From positions 1 through 54,374 of the forward strand of contig CAJTMR010000024.1 of NCBI GenBank assembly GCA_910577325.1: DNA of 54,374 bases. Reading direction: 5' to 3'. The DNA comes from an uncultured Parabacteroides sp. Lineage in GTDB: Bacteria; Bacteroidota; Bacteroidia; Bacteroidales; Tannerellaceae. The position numbers were made by a program, and so were the translations under genes. Positions 35,187 through 45,000 of the stretch are shown here, one piece after another (the stretch's first letter is position 1; each line of letters starts with the position of its first letter). Below the pieces are notes generated by a model that worked only from the letters and a program-made list of their open reading frames with translations, did not search any database and was not told the origin of the DNA.

Positions 35187-35932
35187 TGATTTTTACCTAA
35201 AGATACCACCTAACCGCTGCACCTTTTCATTACATTGTACAAACAAATTTATAACTGACAAAAATAGGAGTAATCTTCCACATGCGGACATATCGGACAT
35301 ACAAAAAAAGTTATCAAAGAAAGAATATTCTCTTAGAGCGTGTTAAAGTTACAAATTGCAAATTATTTTCTTGTATATGACAATATCCCCCTACCAAAGC
35401 ATTTTTCTATTTTGAATAAAATCTCGAACCACTTATACCTGACTTTTTTCTCTTTAAAACCGACAAAAACGAACAATTTGCAAAACAGAATTAGCAAGAA
35501 ATCAAAAAAACAACTCTTTTTTATCAATAAAAAGCAAAGAATCCTGACATTATGAAAAAGCTAAACTCCCGGAGAATCGCCTGTAGCAAAACGAGTACGG
35601 CGTAGTTACCGAATATTCAAACAGGAATTTGCCGCTTTTTTGCAATGAGGACGGTCTTCATCGCCATGACGACCGTCCTCATCGGTAACGAAGACGGTCG
35701 TCATGGCGTATGAACTCCGACTTTACGGCAATGAAGACCGACTTCGCGATAAAAAACTGCATACCTGACGGCAAAAAACCTTTTTTTTCGATGAATAAAC
35801 GGTTTTTGCTGTTACTCTTAAGGAATGAGTTCTATTGTTAAAGAAACAATAACATACAATAAGGGAGCAACCGGTTTCCGAACAGATATACGAAAATCCT
35901 CCCAGATACGGATGGATTTCGTCTGTTGGACT
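35187..35932. other. Long non-coding region with competing hairpins
   Basis: I see no gene in these 746 nt. The A+T-rich part near 35340-35555 contains only a featureless short frame. At 35645-35708 two strong hairpins share an arm (separate entry). At 35771-35809 GCAAAAAACC can pair with GGTTTTTGC around a T-rich loop, about 120 nt beyond the lipoprotein stop; this may help end that transcript. Confidence 0.5.
35645..35708. repeat. Two mutually exclusive inverted repeats
   Basis: Stem A: ATGAGGACGGTC (35645-35656) pairs with 35671-35682 (12 bp). Stem B: CGCCATGACGACCGTC (35662-35677) pairs with 35693-35708 (16 bp). Bases 35671-35677 belong to both, so only one stem can form at a time. Confidence 0.75.
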
Positions 35933-36742
35933 CTATTGGTTGATGACTGGTTGCCACGAAAGAACGAAAGGATTTTCCTTTGTACCTTGCACACCTTTGT
36001 TAGTAAACAAAAACGTCTCATCCGCCTTGTAGATACCACTGGTCTGTTGGCTATAGTACAGAAAGTAGACAGGTGCTGTTTCGCCTTTCCTGCCACGAAT
36101 ATCGAACTGAGACAACTGTTTCCCATCCGCTTCTACCAGCGTACCAACACCCCGGCACTCATCACCGACGAAGGCTGCCAACTGATCCGAAAACCTGGGT
36201 TCAAACGGCAGTTGTACGTTCAACGCTACCGTAACCGTCATTACCTCCGGATACTTGCCTACCTCTTCAAACGGCGGAACCATCGGTTCGGAGAGTTTCC
36301 CATACGATCCGTTCTGTTCAAATTCGAACAACTCGTTACATACATACAACTTCTTGTTTTTGGCACTGTAATATTTCAACGTAACCTTTTGTGTTTCCGA
36401 AGCGTTACCCCGGATATAAAGGAAGAACAATCGTTCTCCCTCATACATCTGCGATTTCACCATTCCCCGACATTCTTTGCCGATGAAAGCAGATATTTCG
36501 TCCGAATCATCTGCATACGCTTCAAGAAACTCAGATAGCCGAATCGTGCCCGTCATGCTGAATTGGAATACACCGCTTGCCGGTACTTCCTCTTCCCATT
36601 TCGGTTCCGGGTCATTTTCCTTCAAATCCAATTCCCATGTCGGTTTCTCCACCACTGTCGGCGTCAGTTCTTTGTCACCCTGACAGCCCCCCACACATGT
36701 GGAGGCTATCAAGATCATTATATAACATAGATAGTGTTTCAT
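35933..36742 (-). CDS. Surface lipoprotein with duplicated beta domain
   Basis: This 269-residue protein has a lipoprotein signal (MKHYLCYIMILIASTCVGGC, lipid-modified Cys at about 20) followed by an acidic, Asp/Glu-rich spacer (KENDPEPKWEEE), which can act as a surface-export signal in Bacteroidetes. Two related units follow, each with an ISAFIGKECRGM / LAAFVGDECRGV core and later LYIRG / FDIRG. The same motif type occurs in the giant LamG protein (AFDMTGRCIGV, LLAYADGELRGE), so all may be one domain family. It lies 12 nt downstream of the giant gene and is surely co-transcribed. A surface complex with that protein is inferred. Confidence 0.8.
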   Translation of the reverse strand: MKHYLCYIMILIASTCVGGCQGDKELTPTVVEKPTWELDLKENDPEPKWEEEVPASGVFQFSMTGTIRLSEFLEAYADDSDEISAFIGKECRGMVKSQMYEGERLFFLYIRGNASETQKVTLKYYSAKNKKLYVCNELFEFEQNGSYGKLSEPMVPPFEEVGKYPEVMTVTVALNVQLPFEPRFSDQLAAFVGDECRGVGTLVEADGKQLSQFDIRGRKGETAPVYFLYYSQQTSGIYKADETFLFTNKGVQGTKENPFVLSWQPVINQ

Positions 36743-36754
36743 CTTACTTCTGTA

Positions 36755-39700
36755 TTATCGTTTACTAAGTTTATAAACATGTTTTTTACCATTGATCACA
36801 ACTACTGCCATGTAGACCCCTTTCGGCATATCGGTATTCATATCGATACGGTACTGTAGATAACTATCACTCGTAGTCTTCGTCTGATAGCGATGAAGCA
36901 TTTGACCTGCCATTGTGTAAAGCATGATCTCTACACGGTCACCGGTATTTGTATGGAGCATGAAGTTCAGTTCCTGGTCGAACGGATTCGGGTAAACTGA
37001 AATCTCCAAGTCGTTCACGAAGTCGATAATCATCGGCTGGTTAATGTCACCTCTTACACTATTGGGCGCATAATCCAACATTGGAGAAGTCTCCGCAATC
37101 ACCTCGCCACCCCGTTCAAGGGCAAATGAGATACCTTCGCTGCTTTCGCCCCCTACGCTGAGGAAGAAGAGTGGTTCGCCATCAGCCGGACGTTCCATTA
37201 TCATCGCTTCACCTCTCAGTTCACCGTCTGCGTATGCCAACAAGCGGTCACCAATGCGGAGTGGCAAACTGCCCGCCACCGTAGCTACAACTGACATATT
37301 GCTTGCATACTGTCCGACAAGGCTCGAACTACCTTCCGTCTGTATAGCCATCGCACGGGTTGCCACGGCACTACGTGTCGTTGTTCCAGCAGTTACTTCC
37401 GGATAGGTCAAAGTTGTAGCCTTCTTACTGTTCAACATATAACCTTTGCCCGGTTCCATGTAAGTCAGGCTACCCAGCCAACCGGCTCCTTCGTTGTACA
37501 TTGCGAAGCGGTCTTGCGATTTGATGATGTCTCCTTCCGTAGCCTCAAACCCCGCCAAAGCTTCTGTGATCGGCAAGTTTACAGTCGGCAAGTAGGCAAT
37601 GTAGTTCCAGTTCGGACGGATATTCAATGTCAGGTTCTCCGTACCATGAATAGCAGAACCAGCCACGCTCAATTTCTGTACCATCGGCGATTCAAGCAAG
37701 AACATGTGCTGGTTGTCAAACTTCAACGTATTGTTCGGGTTATTGTTCACCCATTTTTTACGATTGCCGTCATATTCCATATAAACACCGTTTGTCTCAT
37801 CCTTCACCTTTTCATCACCTTCGAAGAGAGCTTTGTTCAGGATGTTTGCCGGTGTGGCGAACAACTCGTTCTCTACATTATAGGAGATCCAGTTCCACCC
37901 CTTGATCAACTGGATATTTTGTACCACACGCTCTTCCGCATCGAAGATAACCGGAGCAGAAACTGTCCCTTTTACCACATCGCAATCAAAAGCGATCTCT
38001 TCGGTCGGATAGGCTGTATAAACCAAACCTGTGCTGGCATCCCATGCGCGGAACTCAATCTGGTTCGCATTCAGACGTTTCTCATTACTGTAAACCGTCA
38101 GGAAAGTGAACCACATATCCTTCGCCTTCAGATACTGGCTGTTCGCCACACCAATACAACGGCCGGTCATATCAAACGCAGCCAACATATCTTCAGCATC
38201 TGCCGAGAAAAGTTTGTTGATGCGGACACGTCCATAGATATTCATATTATACTTGAAATCCCCCGGATTGACCATCCAGTCCGGCTGTTCGTCAAATACT
38301 TTCAACGTGATAGGCAACGATTCTGCCACATTGTTGTCACCTTTGACGTAGATCACTTCGTCATAGCGGCCCACGTTCGTCCCTTCGTCTATCGTGAAGA
38401 CGATCGTTGCACGTCCCTGCGGTTCGATGGTTCCGGATTCCGGCATGGCATCCAACCAAACAGGCAGGTCTTCGATCTTGAAGTTCTTGGCCGTTCCGCC
38501 CAAGTTCTCCACATCGACGGCAAATGTCATCGTCGCATTGAACTTTTTCTCTTTCATGACATACTTCTCGCTCCATTTCAACTGGTTGCGATCGATGTAG
38601 GCACTCCAGGTTACCGGGCTTTCCATCAGGTTTCCGTTCAAGTCGCTTACGTCTTTCACGGTAAAGTTGATAGTCGTCTTCTCGATGGCTTCAGGTGTGT
38701 CCATCAGATTGATAACCAAAGCATCCTTATTCACAACGAACGTGAATGGAATGGAAGTTTCAGGTTCCTTCTTGCATACAGGAGCCACTTCGCTGGTCGC
38801 CACGGCTTTCTCCAATGTGACCAAGGTCGAGTCTGTCACGAGGTCCTCCCCGCTGTAAACCAGTTCCTGGATGTTTGCGCTGTTTCTGATATATTTGCTG
38901 AAAGGCAAGAACATCATCAACCCCATTTCCGTGCCGTCCGGCGATATGTTGTAGTTGCTGGAGATCATAGAAGCCGGCAATGCCATGTTCCAGATACGCA
39001 ATTCGTCGATTGCCCCGTCGAGGAACATATCCGTGTGGCTGACCATCTGTTCCGCTTCTGTCCAGCGGCGTGCGCCTGCATAGAGTTCGGCAGAACTGAA
39101 CCCGCCTACATTCGAGGCGTCGAAATAGCTGTTCAGCACGCCGTCCATGAAGATCTGTGCATTGCCGGCCGTCCGGTTCACCGTCAATACGAAGTGATGC
39201 CATGCACCGTCGCGGAAGCTGCCCGGTACTTTTTGTTCATACCCATTGTTGCGGAACAAGAGTTCGTTGTCCACGAAGCCGACGAATACCTTGTCCGTAT
39301 TTCCGTCAGCCTCTTCGCCGATCCCCTTTCCGTTGGCAATGAGCGTCGCGTCTTCTTTCTGTCCGGTTGCAGCCTTGAACCAGAACTCTAATGTGTAGTC
39401 ACTCGTATTTGGCAAGGCAATTTTGGATGTTTTGACACTCATGATGGCGTCTTTCCCATTGAAAGCAATAGACTTGCCTTCCTGTGTGCTCCAGGTCGTG
39501 CCGTGCATATAGGCAGTTGCCCCTTGCGCTTTGTCGTTTGCTATGTCGCCCTTACCTTCATTCATCCGGTAGTAGGCCAGCAATCCGGATTCGCGTCCGG
39601 TGTAGATACGCAGCGAGTTGGCAATCAGGTCCGTCATACCGATCACTTTGGTCCAGAGACGTGCTTCGTGCATTTGTCCGGCAAAGAAGTTGCCGCCTCT

Positions 39701-42010
39701 CATGTTTCGTCCGAACAGGATCTCTCCGCTTCCGCTGTACGGAACAGTTTGTACGCCGGTGATCACCTCCTGCCCGTTATGGTAGGCAGACAACTGCTGG
39801 TTGGCAGCACGGTAGGTCATGGCGATGTGCGACCATTCGTTCTGTTTCAGGTTCAATACCTTGGAAGTATATTCCGACTCACCAATGCGGATTTTCAGAC
39901 TGTTCTCCTTTGTCACGGCCAGTTCCAGCGCATTGGTGGTGTTGCCGTGGCTGAAGAGTGTCATGTCCTGTCCGCCGGCAGAAGGGTTGATCCACATTTC
40001 CACCGTTACGTCTTTAGCTTCGAGATTGCGGGTCACTTGCGTGGCAAGGTACGAACTGCGTCCGTCGAACGTCAGCGCGGTCGAGTGGTCGCCGTTGGAG
40101 CCGTTGCGGGTTCCGGTCACGCGGAAGTTCTTCACTTCCGTCATATAGCCCTCGGCGATCGGTTCGTTGAAGGTCAGGCGGATTTCGTCGCCTACGTTCA
40201 GAATACCGTCGGCCGGTTCGATATTCCCGAAGACGACCGGCCGTTTCGTGTCTTTCACTCCGGTAATGACCGGCGATTCCTTCGTCACGAACTCATTGCC
40301 CACCTTCGAGAAGGTCACAGCACGGATGTCGTAGTTCTGGTCTTCCGCCCCGGAGAAACGGGTCGTGATGGTCGGACCGTCAATGAACGCCTTTTCCCCG
40401 GACGCCTCTTTATAGAGAGCCGTGTCGGTGAAGAAACTGCAAATGTTGGTCCAGCGTGTGTCGGCTTCTGATGATGCCTTATACTGCACTTCGATATGGT
40501 GGAATCCTTGGAAGTTCACGTCGAACCCGTCGATGGTCAACGGCTGGCAGTACTTGCCGGTCGAGTCGGTCGGCGAGTTGGTGTTCAGTGTCCACTTGTC
40601 GGTCGGGCTCTTGATATTGATGTCCGAAGACGACGGGATGAAATAGGCGGAGATATAGACCGTGTCGGCAATGATCTCCTGGAAACCGGTCGGGTCGGCC
40701 TGGCATTGCGAACTGAGTACTACGGCCAGATCTTCGTAGTCATACTCCGTACCCCGGCGAATTTCCAGCGTCTTTTGCAGGATTTCTCCGTAATCGACCA
40801 AAATACCGCGCTTGTCTGCCAAGGGCACACCGTCTATCGAGAACTTCGCTCCCTTCTGGTTCGCTGCGTCTACAATCGAGAGGTTGAAGTAGCAACCTTC
40901 GGCCGCTTCCGATTCGTTGTAGAGGTTCAGCACAAACGTTGCGGCCTGATCGGAAGGTACATTGGAAACAACCGGCTTTTCGGTCGAGATCTTCGGGTTT
41001 TCAATACGCAGTGTGGGAGCGTTCAGTTGTGTGCCCGGATTGTAATATTCCGTCAGCAATTCGCCTTCATACGGGCAACTGGTCGCGCCACCCCGTGTAC
41101 GGAACACGAAGCTGCCGTATTGTTTTCCCTTGATATATGTACCCAAATCACCGTTCCATTTGTTGTTAAACTCTTCGTTTTCCTCTCCCGGTGCTTTCAC
41201 ACGGAATACATCCACGCTCAGGTTATCATCGTCCCCTTCGTCGGCCAGCACGAAACCTGCCGCTCTCGAATCTTCGACCGAAGAGTTCGTCTCTTCGTCT
41301 TTCGTGCCATAGCCCATTTCTTCGATGGAAACGATTACACCGGCTCCTGCGACACGTAACCCCAAGTCGCCAAGCAAACCACCGCCGGCAATCAGGTTAT
41401 AGGTATGTGTCTGTTCCGTAATGTGCGACATCGCTTCTGCATGTTCGATCAGCGCTCCGGCATGAAACGAGAAGTTTCGGACCAAGTCGTTTGCCTGCGC
41501 TTTCTCCCGTTCGTTTTGTTCGAGCAAGGATTCCCATTGTTGGATACTTTGGTTCAAGACATAAACAGAGTCAGACGTTCCGCTGAATTTTTCGGACGGC
41601 AGGACGACCGTGTAGCTGTCGCCATCGGAAGCATATCCGTTCTCCCCGACTCTCTGGTTGTTGGCCTTGTTGATCTTGTTGTTGTCGCCATATCCTTCTT
41701 CACCCGCTTTGCGGTGTGTGATGTAGATAGGCGTATGGTTGGTATTCGCCATTGCCTGTGCTTGCGGCAGGGTTGTTCCGTAAGGGGCGAACAGGGAGTT
41801 ACGCACGGTACGTATATTGTCCAGCAAAACGTTCTTGATAAATACTTGCGGATAAGCAAAGAAAGTCTCGTGCTTCATGCCGACGCTGATAGCGATGGTT
41901 TTAGCTACGACATAGCCGTTTTGTTCCTGCAAGACATCGTATTGAGTCTCCCCGTAGAGGCCTCCTTTGTCTTTAGCATCGAGCAAGTCTTCATATTCCT
42001 TTCGCGTCAA
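36755..42010 (-). CDS. C-terminal part of giant LamG/T9SS surface protein (frameshifted gene)
   Basis: This 1751-residue reading frame apparently starts at a TTG (42010). The true frame runs upstream to about 42226, reading GVLTENEAVNTVGIKSEHEV, so it is the continuation of the gene at 42082-46095 after a one-base loss. It contains two LamG/concanavalin-like domains (ALTFDGRSSYL to LLAYYRMNEGKG; SIAFNGKDAIM to IDELRIWNMAL), Ig/FN3-like segments, a region with AFDMTGRCIGV-type motifs also found in the neighbouring lipoprotein, and a C-terminal Type IX secretion sorting domain (ISVYPNPFDQEL to GVYMAVVVINGKKHVYKL). It should be exported to and retained at the cell surface, where LamG domains typically bind glycans or proteins. 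Confidence 0.85.
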   Translation of the reverse strand: MTRKEYEDLLDAKDKGGLYGETQYDVLQEQNGYVVAKTIAISVGMKHETFFAYPQVFIKNVLLDNIRTVRNSLFAPYGTTLPQAQAMANTNHTPIYITHRKAGEEGYGDNNKINKANNQRVGENGYASDGDSYTVVLPSEKFSGTSDSVYVLNQSIQQWESLLEQNEREKAQANDLVRNFSFHAGALIEHAEAMSHITEQTHTYNLIAGGGLLGDLGLRVAGAGVIVSIEEMGYGTKDEETNSSVEDSRAAGFVLADEGDDDNLSVDVFRVKAPGEENEEFNNKWNGDLGTYIKGKQYGSFVFRTRGGATSCPYEGELLTEYYNPGTQLNAPTLRIENPKISTEKPVVSNVPSDQAATFVLNLYNESEAAEGCYFNLSIVDAANQKGAKFSIDGVPLADKRGILVDYGEILQKTLEIRRGTEYDYEDLAVVLSSQCQADPTGFQEIIADTVYISAYFIPSSSDINIKSPTDKWTLNTNSPTDSTGKYCQPLTIDGFDVNFQGFHHIEVQYKASSEADTRWTNICSFFTDTALYKEASGEKAFIDGPTITTRFSGAEDQNYDIRAVTFSKVGNEFVTKESPVITGVKDTKRPVVFGNIEPADGILNVGDEIRLTFNEPIAEGYMTEVKNFRVTGTRNGSNGDHSTALTFDGRSSYLATQVTRNLEAKDVTVEMWINPSAGGQDMTLFSHGNTTNALELAVTKENSLKIRIGESEYTSKVLNLKQNEWSHIAMTYRAANQQLSAYHNGQEVITGVQTVPYSGSGEILFGRNMRGGNFFAGQMHEARLWTKVIGMTDLIANSLRIYTGRESGLLAYYRMNEGKGDIANDKAQGATAYMHGTTWSTQEGKSIAFNGKDAIMSVKTSKIALPNTSDYTLEFWFKAATGQKEDATLIANGKGIGEEADGNTDKVFVGFVDNELLFRNNGYEQKVPGSFRDGAWHHFVLTVNRTAGNAQIFMDGVLNSYFDASNVGGFSSAELYAGARRWTEAEQMVSHTDMFLDGAIDELRIWNMALPASMISSNYNISPDGTEMGLMMFLPFSKYIRNSANIQELVYSGEDLVTDSTLVTLEKAVATSEVAPVCKKEPETSIPFTFVVNKDALVINLMDTPEAIEKTTINFTVKDVSDLNGNLMESPVTWSAYIDRNQLKWSEKYVMKEKKFNATMTFAVDVENLGGTAKNFKIEDLPVWLDAMPESGTIEPQGRATIVFTIDEGTNVGRYDEVIYVKGDNNVAESLPITLKVFDEQPDWMVNPGDFKYNMNIYGRVRINKLFSADAEDMLAAFDMTGRCIGVANSQYLKAKDMWFTFLTVYSNEKRLNANQIEFRAWDASTGLVYTAYPTEEIAFDCDVVKGTVSAPVIFDAEERVVQNIQLIKGWNWISYNVENELFATPANILNKALFEGDEKVKDETNGVYMEYDGNRKKWVNNNPNNTLKFDNQHMFLLESPMVQKLSVAGSAIHGTENLTLNIRPNWNYIAYLPTVNLPITEALAGFEATEGDIIKSQDRFAMYNEGAGWLGSLTYMEPGKGYMLNSKKATTLTYPEVTAGTTTRSAVATRAMAIQTEGSSSLVGQYASNMSVVATVAGSLPLRIGDRLLAYADGELRGEAMIMERPADGEPLFFLSVGGESSEGISFALERGGEVIAETSPMLDYAPNSVRGDINQPMIIDFVNDLEISVYPNPFDQELNFMLHTNTGDRVEIMLYTMAGQMLHRYQTKTTSDSYLQYRIDMNTDMPKGVYMAVVVINGKKHVYKLSKR

Positions 42011-42081
42011 GACCGTGATCTGGTCTGCCGGCCCGTACAGGATGTTGCTGGTCGTACCGAGGAATAAATCGCCGTCGGCAC

Positions 42082-45000
42082 CTACATATATCGGATCGTC
42101 ACTGGTCTGATAGCGCGTGGTCGTCGTGATGGTGTAGGTCTCGGCATTGCCATCACTACTGGAAACTTCATGCTCGCTCTTGATACCGACGGTGTTAACC
42201 GCTTCATTTTCCGTGAGGACTCCAAAGCCGGTTTGAAGTCCAGCGTCTTTTTGCCCTTGCTGACACCCGTTATGTCCGCTTCGTTCACGTTGATTTCCAC
42301 TTCGACCGTCCCGTTCTCATCCAAAGTCGCACTGCCGGGTTCGCTGCTTGATTGCATTTTGTTGATGATTTTCAGTTCACCGCCTTGTGTCGGAACCATG
42401 TCTACCCGGACGTTTTCTACGTTTTTTTGATTGTTGTAGTAGTAATCCTCATGGCTCGCCACCTTGAAATAGTATTTCGCCGCGTGGAAAACCGGCAGGC
42501 CGAACAAGTAGCTTTTTTTCTCCGGGTCGTAGAGCCGGATTTCTTCGTTCTCACCCCGTTGTGTCATCATCTGGAATGTCTGGTCGCCGAAATAGTCAAG
42601 TGCCTTTCCGCCTTTTCTTTCCAGCTGTTCGTAGGTCAGTACCGGATTCACCCGATAACCGTAGTTGTATTGGGCGTTGTAGGTGAACCGATGGGTAGCA
42701 CCTTTGCCGTCCGTATATTCCGATGTCTGCTCTTCGAAACAGTTTTCCAGATTAAGCGTCTGGCTTGAAGCCAACAAGTTGTCGTAACCGGTCACCCGGA
42801 TTTCTTCTACCCTGTACTTTTCGGGGTAGAGCCAAGCGGTAAATTCGCCGGTGGTATTGTCGGCATGAATCAGGATTTCCGATTGCTTGTATTCGACATC
42901 GTTTGAGTGCGAACTGTCGTAATGTTCTATCTTTTCGGTCTTATCCTCGTTGCTCAGGTCGGCGGAAGCGTTTCCTTCCAACGTCAGTTTCAGACAGATG
43001 TTGTCGCCGAGGTTGTTTTTCGAGGTCGAGAAACCGAGCGGTTTGTTCTGCTCGACCGTACCGCCTGCCACGCGGCCGATCAATTTCACCTTCGTCTGGT
43101 CCCAGAAACGGACATCGGTCAAAGCGTCCTGGTAGTTGATGTTGGCGCCATTACTGCCCAATAAGCGGCCGTCGTTTTCGAACGTATGGTTTTTCTTTTC
43201 GACTCTTACCGTGTGCGTTCCGGAGGAAACCGTAAAGGTGAATTTCCCGTCTTTGCCGGACTTCACCGGTGCGCCGCTTCCATCGGTCACGAGCGTCCCG
43301 TCAACCGTGAAAGTCGCGTCCTGCACCGGAACGGAGCTGTTTTGGTAGAATACATATCCGCTGACCGTAATGCTGGAATTGTCCTCGAAGTCGACCGAGT
43401 TGACCACCGGTTGGCTGGAACCGAGTGTCGCGTTGATACTTGTCGGGGTGAATTGATGTCCCGGGTAGCGGGGTGTGACCATATATATGCTTGAAGTGCC
43501 GACGTAGGACAACCCGCTGATCTGGTAGTTCCCGTTCGGACCCGTAAAGGCGCGGAAACCCAATTGGTCGTTTGTCGGATATTCGTCGACAGGGGTCGCA
43601 TTCGTCAGGATGATACGGTTCTTATGGTAGTTCGTACCCGTGTAGGCAAGGTCGTATGCCTCGTCCGATATCGGGTCGTTCAAGCGCCAGTAACCAGTCA
43701 GCCCCTCTTCGTTCCCTTCGAGGATGCGGTTGTAGGTGTTGGAGACCTCTTTTTGGTCTTCATCCAATGCTTTCGACCAAACGCGCACTTCGTCGATCAG
43801 GCCGGCGAAGCCTTTGCCGATTGTCGCTTTTGCTTTCTCACCTTTCATTTGGACATTGCCGGAAGCCGGTATGTCAAGAACCTTTTCGCCGTCGATATAG
43901 AGCCAAAGCTTCTGGTCGGTGTCGAACACGGCTGTCAGTTGCGTGAACTTATTGGTGGGCAATGCCGCATTTGCCTTATGCCACGACGTTCCGCCGTTGG
44001 CGCTGATTGCCGCCTTGCCGTCTTGAATGCCGATGGCATAGCGGTCCCATTTGAAGAGCATCACGTTTTGCCCGGTGCTTCTTGGTTTGACGAAGAGCTG
44101 GAGGGAAGCGTCTTCCGGCACGTCCATTTCGCTACGTGTTTCCATGTAGCTGCTCGAGTTTCCGGCAAACGAAAGGCTTTGCCCGGCCTTGAGTTGGGGG
44201 TCTTTCGGTACTGCCAATACTTCTGCACCTACCACGGCGTCGCCATACTTGAAGAGGATCTGTCCGGCAATCGTACCGGTCGGGCTGCGGAAACCGCGTT
44301 CGATCTTGGAGTATTCCCTGATGGTCTCATCGACGCATTTCAAGGTGGCGACGATGCGGTATTCATACATGATTCCGGGGTGTCCCAGTTCGTGGTTGTA
44401 GATATAGGACGCTTGCGAGCTACCGGTTACGGTTTGGAGCATTATCCAATTGTCATTCTCGTTTTGTCCGGCCTTGTATTCCCGGCCGAGGATTTCAAAA
44501 TTCTCGATCGGGTTCCCATCTGTCTCCCATTGCACGGTGGTGCGGTTGGGGTAGTAGCCTTTGGAGGCGACGATGGAGGTGATCTTGCCTATTTGCGATG
44601 GCAAGATCGGTTCGCCTTTGATAGTGGCGGTCACCTCTTTTTGTGCCGTGTAGTTGTTGTTGCCCGGCTTGACATAAACGGTGTAGGTGTAGTTGACGCA
44701 TGACACGTTCAGGTCGTCAATCATATAGCCGTTTCGGAGGTCTTCCTCCATGGCCGGAATTTCCTCTGTTCTGGTGTTGTTTCTGCCATAGTCCATTGTC
44801 CGCTTGACGATTACTTGTGCGCCATCTGTCCAAACTTTGTTGGTTGTTTTCTCGTCCAGCGTCCAGGAAATCTTGGCTTGCTGGCTCGAATCCCAGTTCA
44901 GGCGTTGGGCTATGGCGGAGACGACGTTTTGATGGGAGATGTTTTTCGTGATGTTGCACGTTTCGGATAATCCCCAGTTCCAAGCCGGTTGTTTGGTACG

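Noticed and set aside
37514..44703. Long plus-strand open frames (for example 37514-39391, 39503-40471, 43564-44703).
   Set aside because: They are antisense to the giant LamG gene, rich in Arg/His/Cys/Val runs, and show no domains; they are shadows of a G+C-rich coding strand.
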